DNA of 33,755 nt, taken from NCBI GenBank assembly GCA_016288155.1, contig JAEEYP010000098.1, positions 1 to 33,755 of the forward strand. Direction: 5' to 3'. The position numbers were made by a program, and so were the translations under genes. Of the stretch, positions 23,141 to 31,621 are shown in pieces (position 1 is the stretch's first letter; each line of letters opens with the position of its first letter). The notes beneath the pieces are model-generated. The model was not told where the DNA came from and did not search any database. It worked only from the letters and a program-made list of their open reading frames with translations. The DNA comes from Clostridiales bacterium (GTDB taxonomy: Bacteria; Bacillota; Clostridia; Oscillospirales; CAG-272).

Positions 23141-24597
23141 CTGAAAAAACGGTGACCCGCGCATCGGCGCCCTGCGAGGTGCCGGAAGCGGAGATCGACG
23201 CGCAGTTCCGCTATGCGGCGGCCGTCGCGGCGATCCACGAAAAGAACGGCGAGACCGGCGACGCCGCGCCCCGCTGCTTTATCCAGACCTTCGGCTGTCA
23301 GCAGAACGAGGCGGACAGCGAACGCATCGCCGGACTGGCGGTGCTGATGGGGTACCGGCTGACGGACACGCCGGAGGGCGCGCGGCTGATCCTCGTCAAC
23401 ACCTGCGCCGTCCGCGACCACGCGGAAAAGAAGGCGCTGTCCATCATCGGACAGTACAAGCACGTAAAGGACGCCGATCCCTCGGCGGTGATCGGCATCG
23501 GCGGATGCATGGTCACGCAGGAGCACCGCGCCGAACAGCTCAAGCACAGCTACCCGTACGTCAGTTTCATCTTCGACACGGGCGCCGTGCATACGCTGCC
23601 GGAGCTCGTCTACGGCGCGCTGACCGGCGGCGGGAGGAGTTTCTCCCTCAGCGGTTCCTCGAACATCGCGGAGGGACTGCCGACGGTGCGCGCTTCGTCC
23701 CACAGCGCGTGGCTGTCCGTCATGTACGGCTGCAACAACTACTGCACGTACTGCATCGTGCCGTACGTGCGCGGGCGGGAACGGAGCCGCACGCCGGAGG
23801 CGATCCTTGAGGAGGCGCGGCAGCTCATCGACACCGGCGCGAAGGACATCACGCTGCTCGGACAGAACGTGAATTCTTACGGACGGGATCTCGGCGGCGG
23901 GACGGATTTCGCTTCGCTGATCGGGACGCTCGCCCGCCTCGACGGGGATTTCCGCCTCCGCTTCATGACGAGCCATCCGAAGGACGTCTTCGACGCGCTC
24001 GTCGATACGATCGCCCGCGAGGAGAAGATCGTGCGGCACTTCCATCTGCCGCTCCAATCCGGCTCCGACAGGATCCTCGAGAAAATGAACCGCCGCTATA
24101 CGCGCGAGAAGTATCTCGGCATCGTGCGCCGGCTCCGTGAGCGGATCCCGGACATCAGTCTGACGACGGATCTGATCGTCGGATTCCCCGGCGAGACGGA
24201 AGAGGATTTCGAGGCGACGATGGACATGGTGCGGCGCGTCCGGTGGGACGCGGTCTTCTCCTTCATCTACTCGCCCAGGCGCGGGACGCCGGCGGCGGAG
24301 ATGCCGGATCCGGTGCCGCACGCCGTGAGCACGGAGCGCTTCGCGCGGCTGCTCGAAGAGCAGAACGCGATCTCGCTCGAGCAGAACCGCCGCTTCGAGG
24401 GGCGCGCCGTGCGCGCGCTCGTTGAAGGCGTCAGCCGCGGGGACGCGGGGCGGCTCACCGCGCGCTCGGATTCGCCGCGGCCGATCCACTTCGCGGGGGA
24501 TCCGGCGCTGATCGGACGCTTCGTGACGCTGCGGATCACCCGCGCCGAGACGTTTTCTCTCGACGCGGAGCTCGTCCCGGACGGGGAAACGGAATAA
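23137..24597 (+). CDS. miaB: tRNA-2-methylthio-N6-dimethylallyladenosine synthase
   Basis: A 486-residue radical-SAM methylthiotransferase that converts i6A37 to ms2i6A37 in tRNAs reading UNN codons. The N-terminal UPF0004 domain carries Cys54, Cys90 and Cys124 for the auxiliary cluster (FGCQQNEADSERI, VNTCAVRDHAEKKA); the radical SAM domain has Cys199-x3-Cys203-x2-Cys206 (YGCNNYCTYCIVPYVRG) and the C-terminus a TRAM domain. The FGCQ-Q-N reading in place of the more usual FGCQMN is a mild variation; the retained VRDHAEKK and SHPKD motifs favour MiaB over MtaB or RimO. An N-terminal extension of about 45 residues precedes the domain. ATG 23137 overlaps the apbE stop. Confidence 0.95.
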   Translation: MTEKTVTRASAPCEVPEAEIDAQFRYAAAVAAIHEKNGETGDAAPRCFIQTFGCQQNEADSERIAGLAVLMGYRLTDTPEGARLILVNTCAVRDHAEKKALSIIGQYKHVKDADPSAVIGIGGCMVTQEHRAEQLKHSYPYVSFIFDTGAVHTLPELVYGALTGGGRSFSLSGSSNIAEGLPTVRASSHSAWLSVMYGCNNYCTYCIVPYVRGRERSRTPEAILEEARQLIDTGAKDITLLGQNVNSYGRDLGGGTDFASLIGTLARLDGDFRLRFMTSHPKDVFDALVDTIAREEKIVRHFHLPLQSGSDRILEKMNRRYTREKYLGIVRRLRERIPDISLTTDLIVGFPGETEEDFEATMDMVRRVRWDAVFSFIYSPRRGTPAAEMPDPVPHAVSTERFARLLEEQNAISLEQNRRFEGRAVRALVEGVSRGDAGRLTARSDSPRPIHFAGDPALIGRFVTLRITRAETFSLDAELVPDGETE

Positions 24598-24638
24598 CGA
24601 AACAACAAAACATCAATACGGAAAGCAGGACGAAAACG

Positions 24639-25067
24639 ATGGCAGATTACGTGAGCCGTGAGATACTGGACGCCGTGCGCGCGCTGGGCGAGATGATCCG
24701 TGCGGACAAGCGCTGTCAGGCGTACCGCGAGGCGGCGGAGATCTACGAAAAAGACGAGGAGATCGGCCGCCTCGTCGCGGAATACAACGTCCAGCAGGCG
24801 GCGCTGAGCGAGCAGTATGCCGGCGAGGAGCGCGACGAAGCGGCGATCCGTGCGATCCAGGATCGGATCGACACGCTGTACGAGACGATCACGGGGCGCG
24901 CCTCCTATCAGGATTATATCCGCACGAAGGACGAAAACGACGCGTTCATCCGCATGGTCACGGCGGAGCTGGAGGCGGCGATCACCGGCCGCGCGGCGTG
25001 CACGCACGACTGCTCCTCCTGCCGGGCGGCGTGCGGCGGCTGCGCCGTGAACGGGGAGACCCGATAA
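24639..25067 (+). CDS. YlbF/YmcA (Ric) family protein with Cys-rich tail
   Basis: A 142-residue helical protein of the YlbF/YmcA family (IREKDKR-like helix at 16-40, long coiled-coil-like segment to 112). In B. subtilis YlbF (RicF), YmcA (RicA) and YaaT (RicT) form an iron-sulfur complex that aids RNase Y-dependent mRNA maturation, sporulation and competence. The tail has Cys121, Cys125, Cys128, Cys132 and Cys135 (CTHDCSSCRAACGGC), a ready [4Fe-4S] ligand set. Its place between miaB and mutS equals that of ymcA in B. subtilis, but the Cys-rich tail is more YlbF-like, so no symbol is given. GAAAGCAGGACG precedes ATG 24639. A 7-bp hairpin (25074-25090) separates it from mutS. Confidence 0.85.
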   Translation: MADYVSREILDAVRALGEMIRADKRCQAYREAAEIYEKDEEIGRLVAEYNVQQAALSEQYAGEERDEAAIRAIQDRIDTLYETITGRASYQDYIRTKDENDAFIRMVTAELEAAITGRAACTHDCSSCRAACGGCAVNGETR

Positions 25068-25106
25068 TCCTGCGCCGGATCCGATCCGGCGGGACCGAGG
25101 TGTGTT

Positions 25107-27698
25107 ATGGCTCTTTCTCCCATGATGCAGCAATACATGGAGATCAAAAACCAATACAGGGATTTCATCCTCTTCTACCGTCTCGGCGATTTCTACGAGA
25201 TGTTTTTCGACGACGCGAAGATCGCCTCGGAGGAACTGGAGCTGACGCTGACCGGACGGGACTGCGGGGAAGAGGAGCGCGCGCCGATGTGCGGCGTTCC
25301 TTACCATTCCTGCGAGGGGTATATCGGACGCCTGATCTCCAAGGGCTATAAGGTCGCCATCTGCGAACAGACGGAGGATCCGGCGAAGGCGAAGGGGCTC
25401 GTGCGCCGTGAGGTCATCCGGATCGTCACGCCGGGCACCGTCATCGAATCGACGCTGCTGCACGACAACCAGAACAACTGGCTCGCCGCCGTCTATACGG
25501 ACGGAGAGAGCGCGGGCGTCTGCTTTGCCGACATCTCCACGGCGTACCTGACGGCGACGTCGTTCACCGGCGGGGATCTCGCGGCGCAGGTCGAGAACGA
25601 GCTCTCCACCTTCGCGCCGAAGGAAGTGATCCTGAACGGATCGGCGGATCTGCTGCCCGGTCTGCGCGCTTTCTACGAGGAGCGCATCCAGGGACTGATG
25701 GAGGAGGACCGCCCCGCGTATTTCGTGCGGGAGGAGGCGCTCGAGCGCGTCCGCACGCAGTGCGGGATCACCGGCGACGGCGAGGAGGAAGCGGCGCTCA
25801 TCGCCGCGGGAGCGGCGCTGTCGTATATCGCCGAGACGCAGATGGGGGACGTCTCCTTTCTGCGGGAGGTACACCTGTACCGCTCCGCGCAGTATCTGGA
25901 GATGGACGTCGCCACGCGGCGGAACCTCGAGTTGTGCGAGACGATGCTCACGAAGGAGCGGCGCGGGTCGCTGCTCTGGGTGCTCGACAAGACGAGCACC
26001 TCGATGGGCGCGCGGCTGCTCCGGCAGTTCATCGAGCATCCGCTGACGAACATCCCGCTGATCCGACGCCGCCTCGGCGCGGTCGGCGAGCTGGCGGGAG
26101 AGTTCATGCTGCGCGAGGACATCCACGCGCTGCTCACCGATCTGCTCGATCTGGAACGCCTCATCACGCGCATCGGCATCGGCACCGCCGGCGGGCGGGA
26201 TCTGCGCGCGATCTCCCAGAGCATCCGGACGCTGCCGGACCTCAAGGCGCTGCTCACCGAGCGCGCGCAGTCGGAGGAGCTCTGCGCCATCGCCGCGCAG
26301 ATCGATCCGCTGACCGACGTGCGCGAGATGATCGACGAGGCGATCGTGGACGATCCGCCTTTTACTGTCCGCGAGGGCGGGATCATCCGCGACGGCTACA
26401 ACGCCGAGGTGGACGAGCTTCGCTCGATCATGCAGGGCGGCAAGGGCTGGATCGAGCGCGTGGAGGCGGAGGAGCGCGAGAAGACGGGCATCAAGAACCT
26501 GCGCATCGGCTACAACCGCGTGTTCGGCTATTATATCGAAGTCACCCGTTCCTTCCTCGACCAGGTGCCGGATACGTATATCCGCAAACAGACGCTGGTC
26601 GGCGCGGAACGGTTCATCACGGACGATCTGAAGAACATGGAGGCGACGATCCTCGGCGCGACGGACAAGGTGCAGGGGCTCGAATACGAGCTGTTCACCG
26701 AGCTGCGCGACCGGGTCGCCGCGGCGGCGGACCGCATCCGCGCCTCGGCGTCGGCGCTCGCGCGCATCGACGTGTACGTCAGCCTCTCCGAGGTCGCGTG
26801 CGCCAATCATTACGTCTGTCCCGACGTCGACGCGGGCGAGCGGATCGAGATCCGCGACGGGCGGCACCCGGTCGTGGAGCAGTTCGTGCGCGATTCTTAT
26901 TTCGTGCCGAACGACGCCTCGCTCGACTGCGGCGCCAACCGGCTGATGCTCATCACCGGTCCGAACATGGCGGGAAAATCCACCTACATGCGTCAGACGG
27001 CGCTCATCGTGCTCATGGCGCAGATCGGGTCGTTCGTTCCCGCGCGCAGCGCGCATATCGGCGTCGTCGACCGGCTCTTCACGCGCGTCGGCGCGTCGGA
27101 CGATCTTGCCTCCGGGCAGTCTACGTTCATGCTGGAGATGAAGGAGGTCGCCTTCATCCTCGCCCACGCCACGCGAAAGAGCTTTATCATCTACGACGAG
27201 ATCGGACGCGGGACGAGCACCTACGACGGCATGAGCATCGCCCGCGCCGTCGTGGAGTATACGGCGGGAAAGAAGATCGGCGCGAAGACGATGTTCGCCA
27301 CGCACTATCACGAACTGACGGCGCTGGAGGGCGAGATCGACGGCGTCGTCAACTACAACATCGCCGCGAAGAAGCGCGGAGCGGACATCACGTTTCTGCG
27401 CAAGATCGTCCGCGGTCCGACGGACGACAGCTACGGGATCGAGGTCGCGCAGCTCGCCGGCGTCCCGGCGGAGGTCACGCGGCGCGCCCGCGAGATCCTC
27501 CGCACTCTGGAGGAGGGCGGCGGACCGCAGCGCGCCCCCGCCGCGGCTCCCGCGGAGCCGGAGGGGCTGTCCAACCTGACGCTGGAGGACGCGGCGGCAG
27601 AGGAGATCAAAGAGAAACTGAAAACGATCGACATCAACACGCTGACGCCGATCGAGGCGATGAACCTGCTGTACGAATGGAAACGGCTGCTCGGATGA
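25107..27698 (+). CDS. mutS: DNA mismatch repair protein MutS
   Basis: A full-length, 863-residue MutS that recognises mismatches and small loops. The mismatch-binding Phe29-Tyr-Glu31 lies in GDFYEMF; connector, core and clamp domains follow; the ABC-type ATPase has Walker A GPNMAGKST (618-626), the IGRGTSTYDG Walker B/signature region and ATHYHELTALE. The C-terminal end (about 800-863) carries a Pro/Ala-rich linker and the terminal helix pair IEAMNLLYEWKRLL used for tetramerisation. ATG 25107 is preceded by CCGAGGTG. The mutL gene follows after 27 bp. Confidence 0.97.
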   Translation: MALSPMMQQYMEIKNQYRDFILFYRLGDFYEMFFDDAKIASEELELTLTGRDCGEEERAPMCGVPYHSCEGYIGRLISKGYKVAICEQTEDPAKAKGLVRREVIRIVTPGTVIESTLLHDNQNNWLAAVYTDGESAGVCFADISTAYLTATSFTGGDLAAQVENELSTFAPKEVILNGSADLLPGLRAFYEERIQGLMEEDRPAYFVREEALERVRTQCGITGDGEEEAALIAAGAALSYIAETQMGDVSFLREVHLYRSAQYLEMDVATRRNLELCETMLTKERRGSLLWVLDKTSTSMGARLLRQFIEHPLTNIPLIRRRLGAVGELAGEFMLREDIHALLTDLLDLERLITRIGIGTAGGRDLRAISQSIRTLPDLKALLTERAQSEELCAIAAQIDPLTDVREMIDEAIVDDPPFTVREGGIIRDGYNAEVDELRSIMQGGKGWIERVEAEEREKTGIKNLRIGYNRVFGYYIEVTRSFLDQVPDTYIRKQTLVGAERFITDDLKNMEATILGATDKVQGLEYELFTELRDRVAAAADRIRASASALARIDVYVSLSEVACANHYVCPDVDAGERIEIRDGRHPVVEQFVRDSYFVPNDASLDCGANRLMLITGPNMAGKSTYMRQTALIVLMAQIGSFVPARSAHIGVVDRLFTRVGASDDLASGQSTFMLEMKEVAFILAHATRKSFIIYDEIGRGTSTYDGMSIARAVVEYTAGKKIGAKTMFATHYHELTALEGEIDGVVNYNIAAKKRGADITFLRKIVRGPTDDSYGIEVAQLAGVPAEVTRRAREILRTLEEGGGPQRAPAAAPAEPEGLSNLTLEDAAAEEIKEKLKTIDINTLTPIEAMNLLYEWKRLLG

Positions 27699-27725
27699 GA
27701 GCGGCGGAGAGAGGAGGCGCAGCGC

Positions 27726-29792
27726 ATGGGCAAGATCAACGTACTCGGCTTTGACGTAGCGAACCTGATCGCGGCAGGCGAGGTCGTGGACCGTCCTGCC
27801 TCCGTCGTGAAGGAACTGCTTGAAAACGCGCTGGACGCCGGCGCGACGGCGGTCACGGTGGAGATCCAGAACGGCGGCGTCTCTTTCATCCGCGTGTCCG
27901 ACAACGGCTGCGGCATGGAACCGGACGATCTGCCCGTCGCCGTGCTCCGCCACGCGACGAGCAAGATCCGCACCGCCGAGGATCTCGAGGGGATCGAAAC
28001 GCTCGGCTTCCGCGGCGAGGCGCTGGCGGCGATCTCCTCCGTCTCCCGCGTCCGCATCTTCTCGAAGACGCCGGAAGCGGAGTTCGGCGCGCTTCTCGAA
28101 TGCGAGGGCGGGAGCGTCCTCAGCGTGACGGAGACCGGCTGTGCCGCCGGGACGACGGTCATCGTGGAGGAGCTGTTCTACAACGTGCCGGCGCGCCGGA
28201 AATTCCTCAAGAAGGATTCGACGGAGACGGTCGCCGTGACCGGCGTCGTCGAAAAGATCGCGCTCTCCGTTCCGGACGTCTCCATCCGCTATATCGCGGA
28301 CGGCGAGACGCGCTTCATGACGGCGGGCGACGGCGATCTGCTCCATACGATCCGCGCCCTGTACGGGCGGGAGACGGCGCAGCGCGCCGTGACGGTCGAA
28401 CGCAAAGAGGGCGGGCTGCGGGTCTTCGGGTTCATCTCGGAGCCGGACAGCGTCCGCTCGAACCGGAACATGGAAAATTTCTTTATCAACGGGCGGTACG
28501 TGAAGAGCCGCACCGCCGCCGCCGCGCTCGAGCAGGCGTACGCGACGCGGATCCCGGCGGAGAAATTTCCGTTCTGCGTTCTGAACATCGAACTGAATCC
28601 CGCCGCCGTCGACGTGAACGTCCATCCCTCCAAACTGGAGGTCAAGTTTTCCAACGAACGCGTCGTCTTCGACGCGGTCTATTACGCCGTGCGCACGGCG
28701 CTGGAGGCGGCGGGCACGCGCCCGGATCTCGTGCTGCCGGAACCCGCGCACACGCCGTCGAAGGACGGCGCGGACACGGCGTCCCGTACCTCAAACACAC
28801 CGTATTCTCCCGGCGCGGCGCCGCAGCGGGCGGTTCCCGCCGCGAAGAGCGGTTTCTGGGTCAAGGACGAGGAGGCGCGCAGACTGCTCAACGCCTCCGC
28901 GCCGCCGGACGGGCAGATCCGCGCGGACCGCGCGCAGATCCGCATGACGCAGCCGGGGATGACGGCCGCCGCCTCGCCGCTCGCGGCGGAGACCGCGCAG
29001 CCGGAAGCCGAAAGGACGGCGCAGCCGACGGACGATGCCGGGCGGGAAGCGGAGAGCGCCGCGTCGCCTGCCGTTCCCGACGCGGCTGCATCCGGCATAC
29101 CCGCCGGACCGTCCGCCCCCGCGCCGGAGACGGCGCAGGAGGAGCGGACGCCCGTACCGGATACGGATGCAGACGCGCCCGCGCCGGAGGATATCCCCGA
29201 TTACGTGATCCTCGGCGAGGCGTACAACTGCTACGTCATCGTGCAGCTCGCGGATCGGCTGATCCTGATCGACAAACACGCGGCGCATGAACGGATCCTT
29301 TTCGACCGCATGTGCGAGGCGCTCCGGCGGCGCGCCGGGAACGGGCAGATGCTTTTGTTCCCGCTCGAGATCGCCATGACGGAGCCGGAGATCCACGCGC
29401 TTGAGGACGAGCGGGAGCGCGTCGAGGCGCTCGGCTTCGCTTTCCGGCGGACGCGCACGGGGATCAGCGTCACGGCGATCCCGACGGAGATCTCCCGCGA
29501 CGCGGCGCCGGACATGCTGACGACGCTGGCGGGACGGATCGCGGACGGCACGGGTACGGCGGAGAGTACCGCCGAGCAGTTCTTCGAGACGCGCCTTTTC
29601 CAGGCGTCCTGCAAGGCGGCGATCAAGGGCGGGCGGCTGTACAGTCCGGAAAACATCCGCTGGCTCTGCGACAGGATCCTCTGCACCCCGAAGGAGGGCG
29701 GCTCCGCCGTCAAGACCTGCCCGCACGGCAGACCGGTCGCGTTCGAGATCCGGAAGAGTTCCATCGAAAGACAATTCGCTCGGCTGAGCTGA
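27726..29792 (+). CDS. mutL: DNA mismatch repair protein MutL (endonuclease type, slightly divergent metal motif)
   Basis: A 688-residue MutL. The GHKL ATPase has NLIAAGEVVDRPASVVKEL, DNGCGM and LGFRGEALAAISSV; a Pro/Ala/Glu-rich linker spans about 335-480; the C-terminal domain has the endonuclease motif at 516-527 reading DKHAAHERILFD, where the usual pattern is DxHA-x2-E-x4-E, so the last acid is Asp in place of Glu. The supporting motifs ASCKAAIKGG and Cys665-Pro-His667-Gly-Arg-Pro, plus the final FARLS, are intact, in line with a nicking MutL in a genome without MutH. It is longer than B. subtilis MutL (627), chiefly through the linker. GGAGGCG precedes ATG 27726. Confidence 0.96.
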   Translation: MGKINVLGFDVANLIAAGEVVDRPASVVKELLENALDAGATAVTVEIQNGGVSFIRVSDNGCGMEPDDLPVAVLRHATSKIRTAEDLEGIETLGFRGEALAAISSVSRVRIFSKTPEAEFGALLECEGGSVLSVTETGCAAGTTVIVEELFYNVPARRKFLKKDSTETVAVTGVVEKIALSVPDVSIRYIADGETRFMTAGDGDLLHTIRALYGRETAQRAVTVERKEGGLRVFGFISEPDSVRSNRNMENFFINGRYVKSRTAAAALEQAYATRIPAEKFPFCVLNIELNPAAVDVNVHPSKLEVKFSNERVVFDAVYYAVRTALEAAGTRPDLVLPEPAHTPSKDGADTASRTSNTPYSPGAAPQRAVPAAKSGFWVKDEEARRLLNASAPPDGQIRADRAQIRMTQPGMTAAASPLAAETAQPEAERTAQPTDDAGREAESAASPAVPDAAASGIPAGPSAPAPETAQEERTPVPDTDADAPAPEDIPDYVILGEAYNCYVIVQLADRLILIDKHAAHERILFDRMCEALRRRAGNGQMLLFPLEIAMTEPEIHALEDERERVEALGFAFRRTRTGISVTAIPTEISRDAAPDMLTTLAGRIADGTGTAESTAEQFFETRLFQASCKAAIKGGRLYSPENIRWLCDRILCTPKEGGSAVKTCPHGRPVAFEIRKSSIERQFARLS

Positions 29793-29802
29793 GAGGACGG
29801 AT

Positions 29803-30939
29803 ATGTTTATTCTGAAGAAAAAAGAAGGCGCGGCGCGCCGCGGCCTTCTCGAAACGCCGCACGGCGATATCGAAACGCCGGTCTTCATGAACGTCGCTAC
29901 CTGCGCCGCCATCAAGGGCGGGCTCGCGGCGGAGGATCTGCGCGGGCTGAACTGCAAGGTCATGCTGTCCAACACGTACCATCTCCATCTCCGGCCGGGA
30001 GACGGGCTGGTGCACGACATGGGAGGACTTCAGAAATTCACCGGCTGGGACGGTCCGACGCTGACGGACAGCGGCGGCTTCCAGGTCTTCTCCCTCGCGG
30101 AACTGCGGAAGATCAAGGAGGAGGGCGTCTATTTCGCCTCCCACATCGACGGGAAGAGGATCTTCATGGGACCGGAGGAGAGCATGCGGATCCAGTCGAA
30201 CCTTGCTTCGACGATCGCCATGGCGTTCGACGAGTGCATCGAGAACCCGGCGGAATACAATTACACGAAGCGCTCCTGCGAGCGCACGGCGCGGTGGCTC
30301 CTCCGCTGCAAGGAGGAACTCGCGCGCCTCGCCGAGGCGCCCGGAACGATCAATCCGCGCCAGATGCTCTTCGGGATCAATCAGGGGAGCACGTATGAAG
30401 ATCTGCGGATCCGCCACATGCAGCAGATCGCGGAGATGGACTGCGACGGCTACGCGATCGGCGGGCTCGCCGTCGGCGAGGAGACGGAGGAGATGTACCG
30501 GATCATCGAAGCGGTGGAGCCGTACATGCCGGAGAACAAGCCGCGGTACCTGATGGGCGTCGGCACGCCGCAGAACATCCTTGAGGGCGTGCACCGCGGG
30601 ATCGATTTCTTCGACTGCGTCATGCCCTCCCGCAACGCCCGCCACGGGAACCTCTTCACGTGGCGCGGGAAGATGAACCTGATGAACGAAAAGTACGCGC
30701 GCGACCCGCGCCCGATCGACGAGAACTGCGGCTGCCCCGCCTGCCGGCTCCACAGCCGCGCCTACATCCGCCATCTCATCAAGGCGAAGGAGGCGATCGG
30801 GATGCGCCTCGCCGTCTCGCACAACCTGTATTTCTACAACGACCTGACGGAGCAGATCCGCCGGGCGCTCGACGGCGGGTATTTCGAGAGCTTCTATCAG
30901 AAGTATCACAACCTCCTCGCCGAGCGGTCCCCGGACTGA
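29803..30939 (+). CDS. tgt: Queuine/preQ1 tRNA-guanine transglycosylase
   Basis: A 378-residue Tgt, which swaps G34 for the queuosine precursor preQ1 in tRNAs for Asp, Asn, His and Tyr. The first catalytic Asp89 lies in TDSGGFQVFS, the nucleophile Asp271 in FDCVMPSRNARHG, and zinc is bound by Cys309, Cys311, Cys314 and His340. Full length. The gene follows mutL by 10 bp, behind GAGAGGACGG, and closes the operon at the terminator 30955-30984. No queuosine biosynthesis gene (queA, queC-F) is adjacent. Confidence 0.97.
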   Translation: MFILKKKEGAARRGLLETPHGDIETPVFMNVATCAAIKGGLAAEDLRGLNCKVMLSNTYHLHLRPGDGLVHDMGGLQKFTGWDGPTLTDSGGFQVFSLAELRKIKEEGVYFASHIDGKRIFMGPEESMRIQSNLASTIAMAFDECIENPAEYNYTKRSCERTARWLLRCKEELARLAEAPGTINPRQMLFGINQGSTYEDLRIRHMQQIAEMDCDGYAIGGLAVGEETEEMYRIIEAVEPYMPENKPRYLMGVGTPQNILEGVHRGIDFFDCVMPSRNARHGNLFTWRGKMNLMNEKYARDPRPIDENCGCPACRLHSRAYIRHLIKAKEAIGMRLAVSHNLYFYNDLTEQIRRALDGGYFESFYQKYHNLLAERSPD

Positions 30940-30954
30940 GAAAACGGAAAAGAA

Positions 30955-30984
30955 CGCGCCCCCGACCGAACGGTCGGGGGCGCG
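30955..30984. terminator. Bidirectional terminator after tgt
   Basis: A perfect 14-bp stem (30955-30968 with 30971-30984) with an AA loop, between tgt and the convergent spore-coat-like gene. The minus strand has TTCTTTTCCGTTTTC after it; the plus strand GCTTCGTT. Confidence 0.85.
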
Positions 30985-30990
30985 GCTTCG

Positions 30991-31245
30991 TTACCGGGCG
31001 CCGCCCGCGGCGAATTTCTGCTTCACCGTGGAAATCTTCTTCTGTTCCGCCTGCTCCGGCGGATACCAGCCTTTCTGCGCCATCTTCGTGTAGATCGTGT
31101 CCTGCGTGCGGAGCGCGTCGTTCAGTGCGCTCTGGAAGGTCTGATGCACCGGCGCGCTCGCGGATTCGATCGTCCCGTGGAGGTAGAGATCGCACACGCC
31201 CTTTTCAAGGAGCAAAAGCTCCTCCATGATGTTTCTGTCGTCCAT
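30991..31245 (-). CDS. Small spore-coat (CotF-like) protein
   Basis: An 84-residue helical protein starting MDDRNIMEELLLLEKGVCDLY, with HQTFQSALNDALRTQDTIY in the middle and the ending MAQKGWYPPEQA followed by a basic tail. This is the pattern of CotF-like spore coat proteins of Clostridia, where short forms often occur in pairs. ATG 31245 is chosen since AAGGAGG lies just before it (31251-31257); a longer frame opens upstream through the neighbour gene without support. It is 14 bp downstream of its partner (31260-31433) and likely in one transcript, expressed in the mother cell. Confidence 0.82.
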   Translation of the reverse strand: MDDRNIMEELLLLEKGVCDLYLHGTIESASAPVHQTFQSALNDALRTQDTIYTKMAQKGWYPPEQAEQKKISTVKQKFAAGGAR

Positions 31246-31259
31246 ACGGTCCTCCTTTC

Positions 31260-31433
31260 TTACAGCAGACTGTAGAAGGCGGAGAAGAGTTGATCGTTTT
31301 TCTTCCCCATCTCTTCCGCGTAGGACTTGAGCTCGGCGTCCTTGAGACAGGACGCGGCCTCTGCGCACTTCGTGCGCAAAAGCTGCGCGTGCCCGAGCAC
31401 GTCCTCAACGTACAAAAGTTCCTTGGTCGTCAT
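31260..31433 (-). CDS. Very small spore-coat-associated (CotF-like partner) protein
   Basis: A 57-residue protein: MTTKELLYVEDVLGHAQLL, then RTKCAEAASCLKDAELKSY and a helical end. The sequence reads as two amphipathic helices like the four-helix-bundle half of CotF-type or ferritin-like coat proteins. A strong ribosome site (GGAGGAGG, about 31441-31448) precedes ATG 31433. Spore-coat assignment rests on its partner and on the pattern of such pairs; below the size cut-off of many gene finders. Confidence 0.78.
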   Translation of the reverse strand: MTTKELLYVEDVLGHAQLLRTKCAEAASCLKDAELKSYAEEMGKKNDQLFSAFYSLL

Positions 31434-31467
31434 CCTTTTTTCCTCCTCCCGTTATCGGACTGCAAGG

Positions 31468-31496
31468 AGAGTATGCGCGCGTCCGGCGCGGTTTAT
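31468..31496 (-). promoter_or_regulatory. Possible sporulation-sigma promoter of the coat gene pair
   Basis: On the minus strand CATACTCT (31468-31475) fits the sigma-E/sigma-K type -10 (CATAnnnT), with ATA (31494-31496) upstream at a slightly long distance for a sigma-E -35. No sigma-A promoter is seen before these genes. Weak evidence. Confidence 0.3.
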
Positions 31497-31550
31497 GCAG
31501 ATCTGCCGATGCGGAGGAGGAATTTTTTTGACCCGATGCGCCGCATCCGC

Positions 31551-31579
31551 TTTACAAGCCGGGAAAAATGATGTATACT
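31551..31579 (+). promoter_or_regulatory. Sigma-A type promoter of the GH36-like gene
   Basis: TTTACA (31551-31556), 17-bp spacer, TATACT (31574-31579), 42 bp before ATG 31622. Confidence 0.75.
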
Positions 31580-31621
31580 GTTGGAGACGAACCGGAAAAC
31601 AAAGAAAATGGGGGATCGGCT

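Noticed and set aside
25074-25090. 7-bp hairpin before mutS as a regulatory element
   Set aside because: Short, GC-rich palindromes are common here by chance; it has no T tract and no known counterpart.
24267-28751. Very long open frame on the minus strand opposite miaB-mutS-mutL
   Set aside because: It is antisense to three conserved genes, is extremely Arg/Asp/Val-rich without any domain, and is explained by the high GC third positions of the plus-strand genes.
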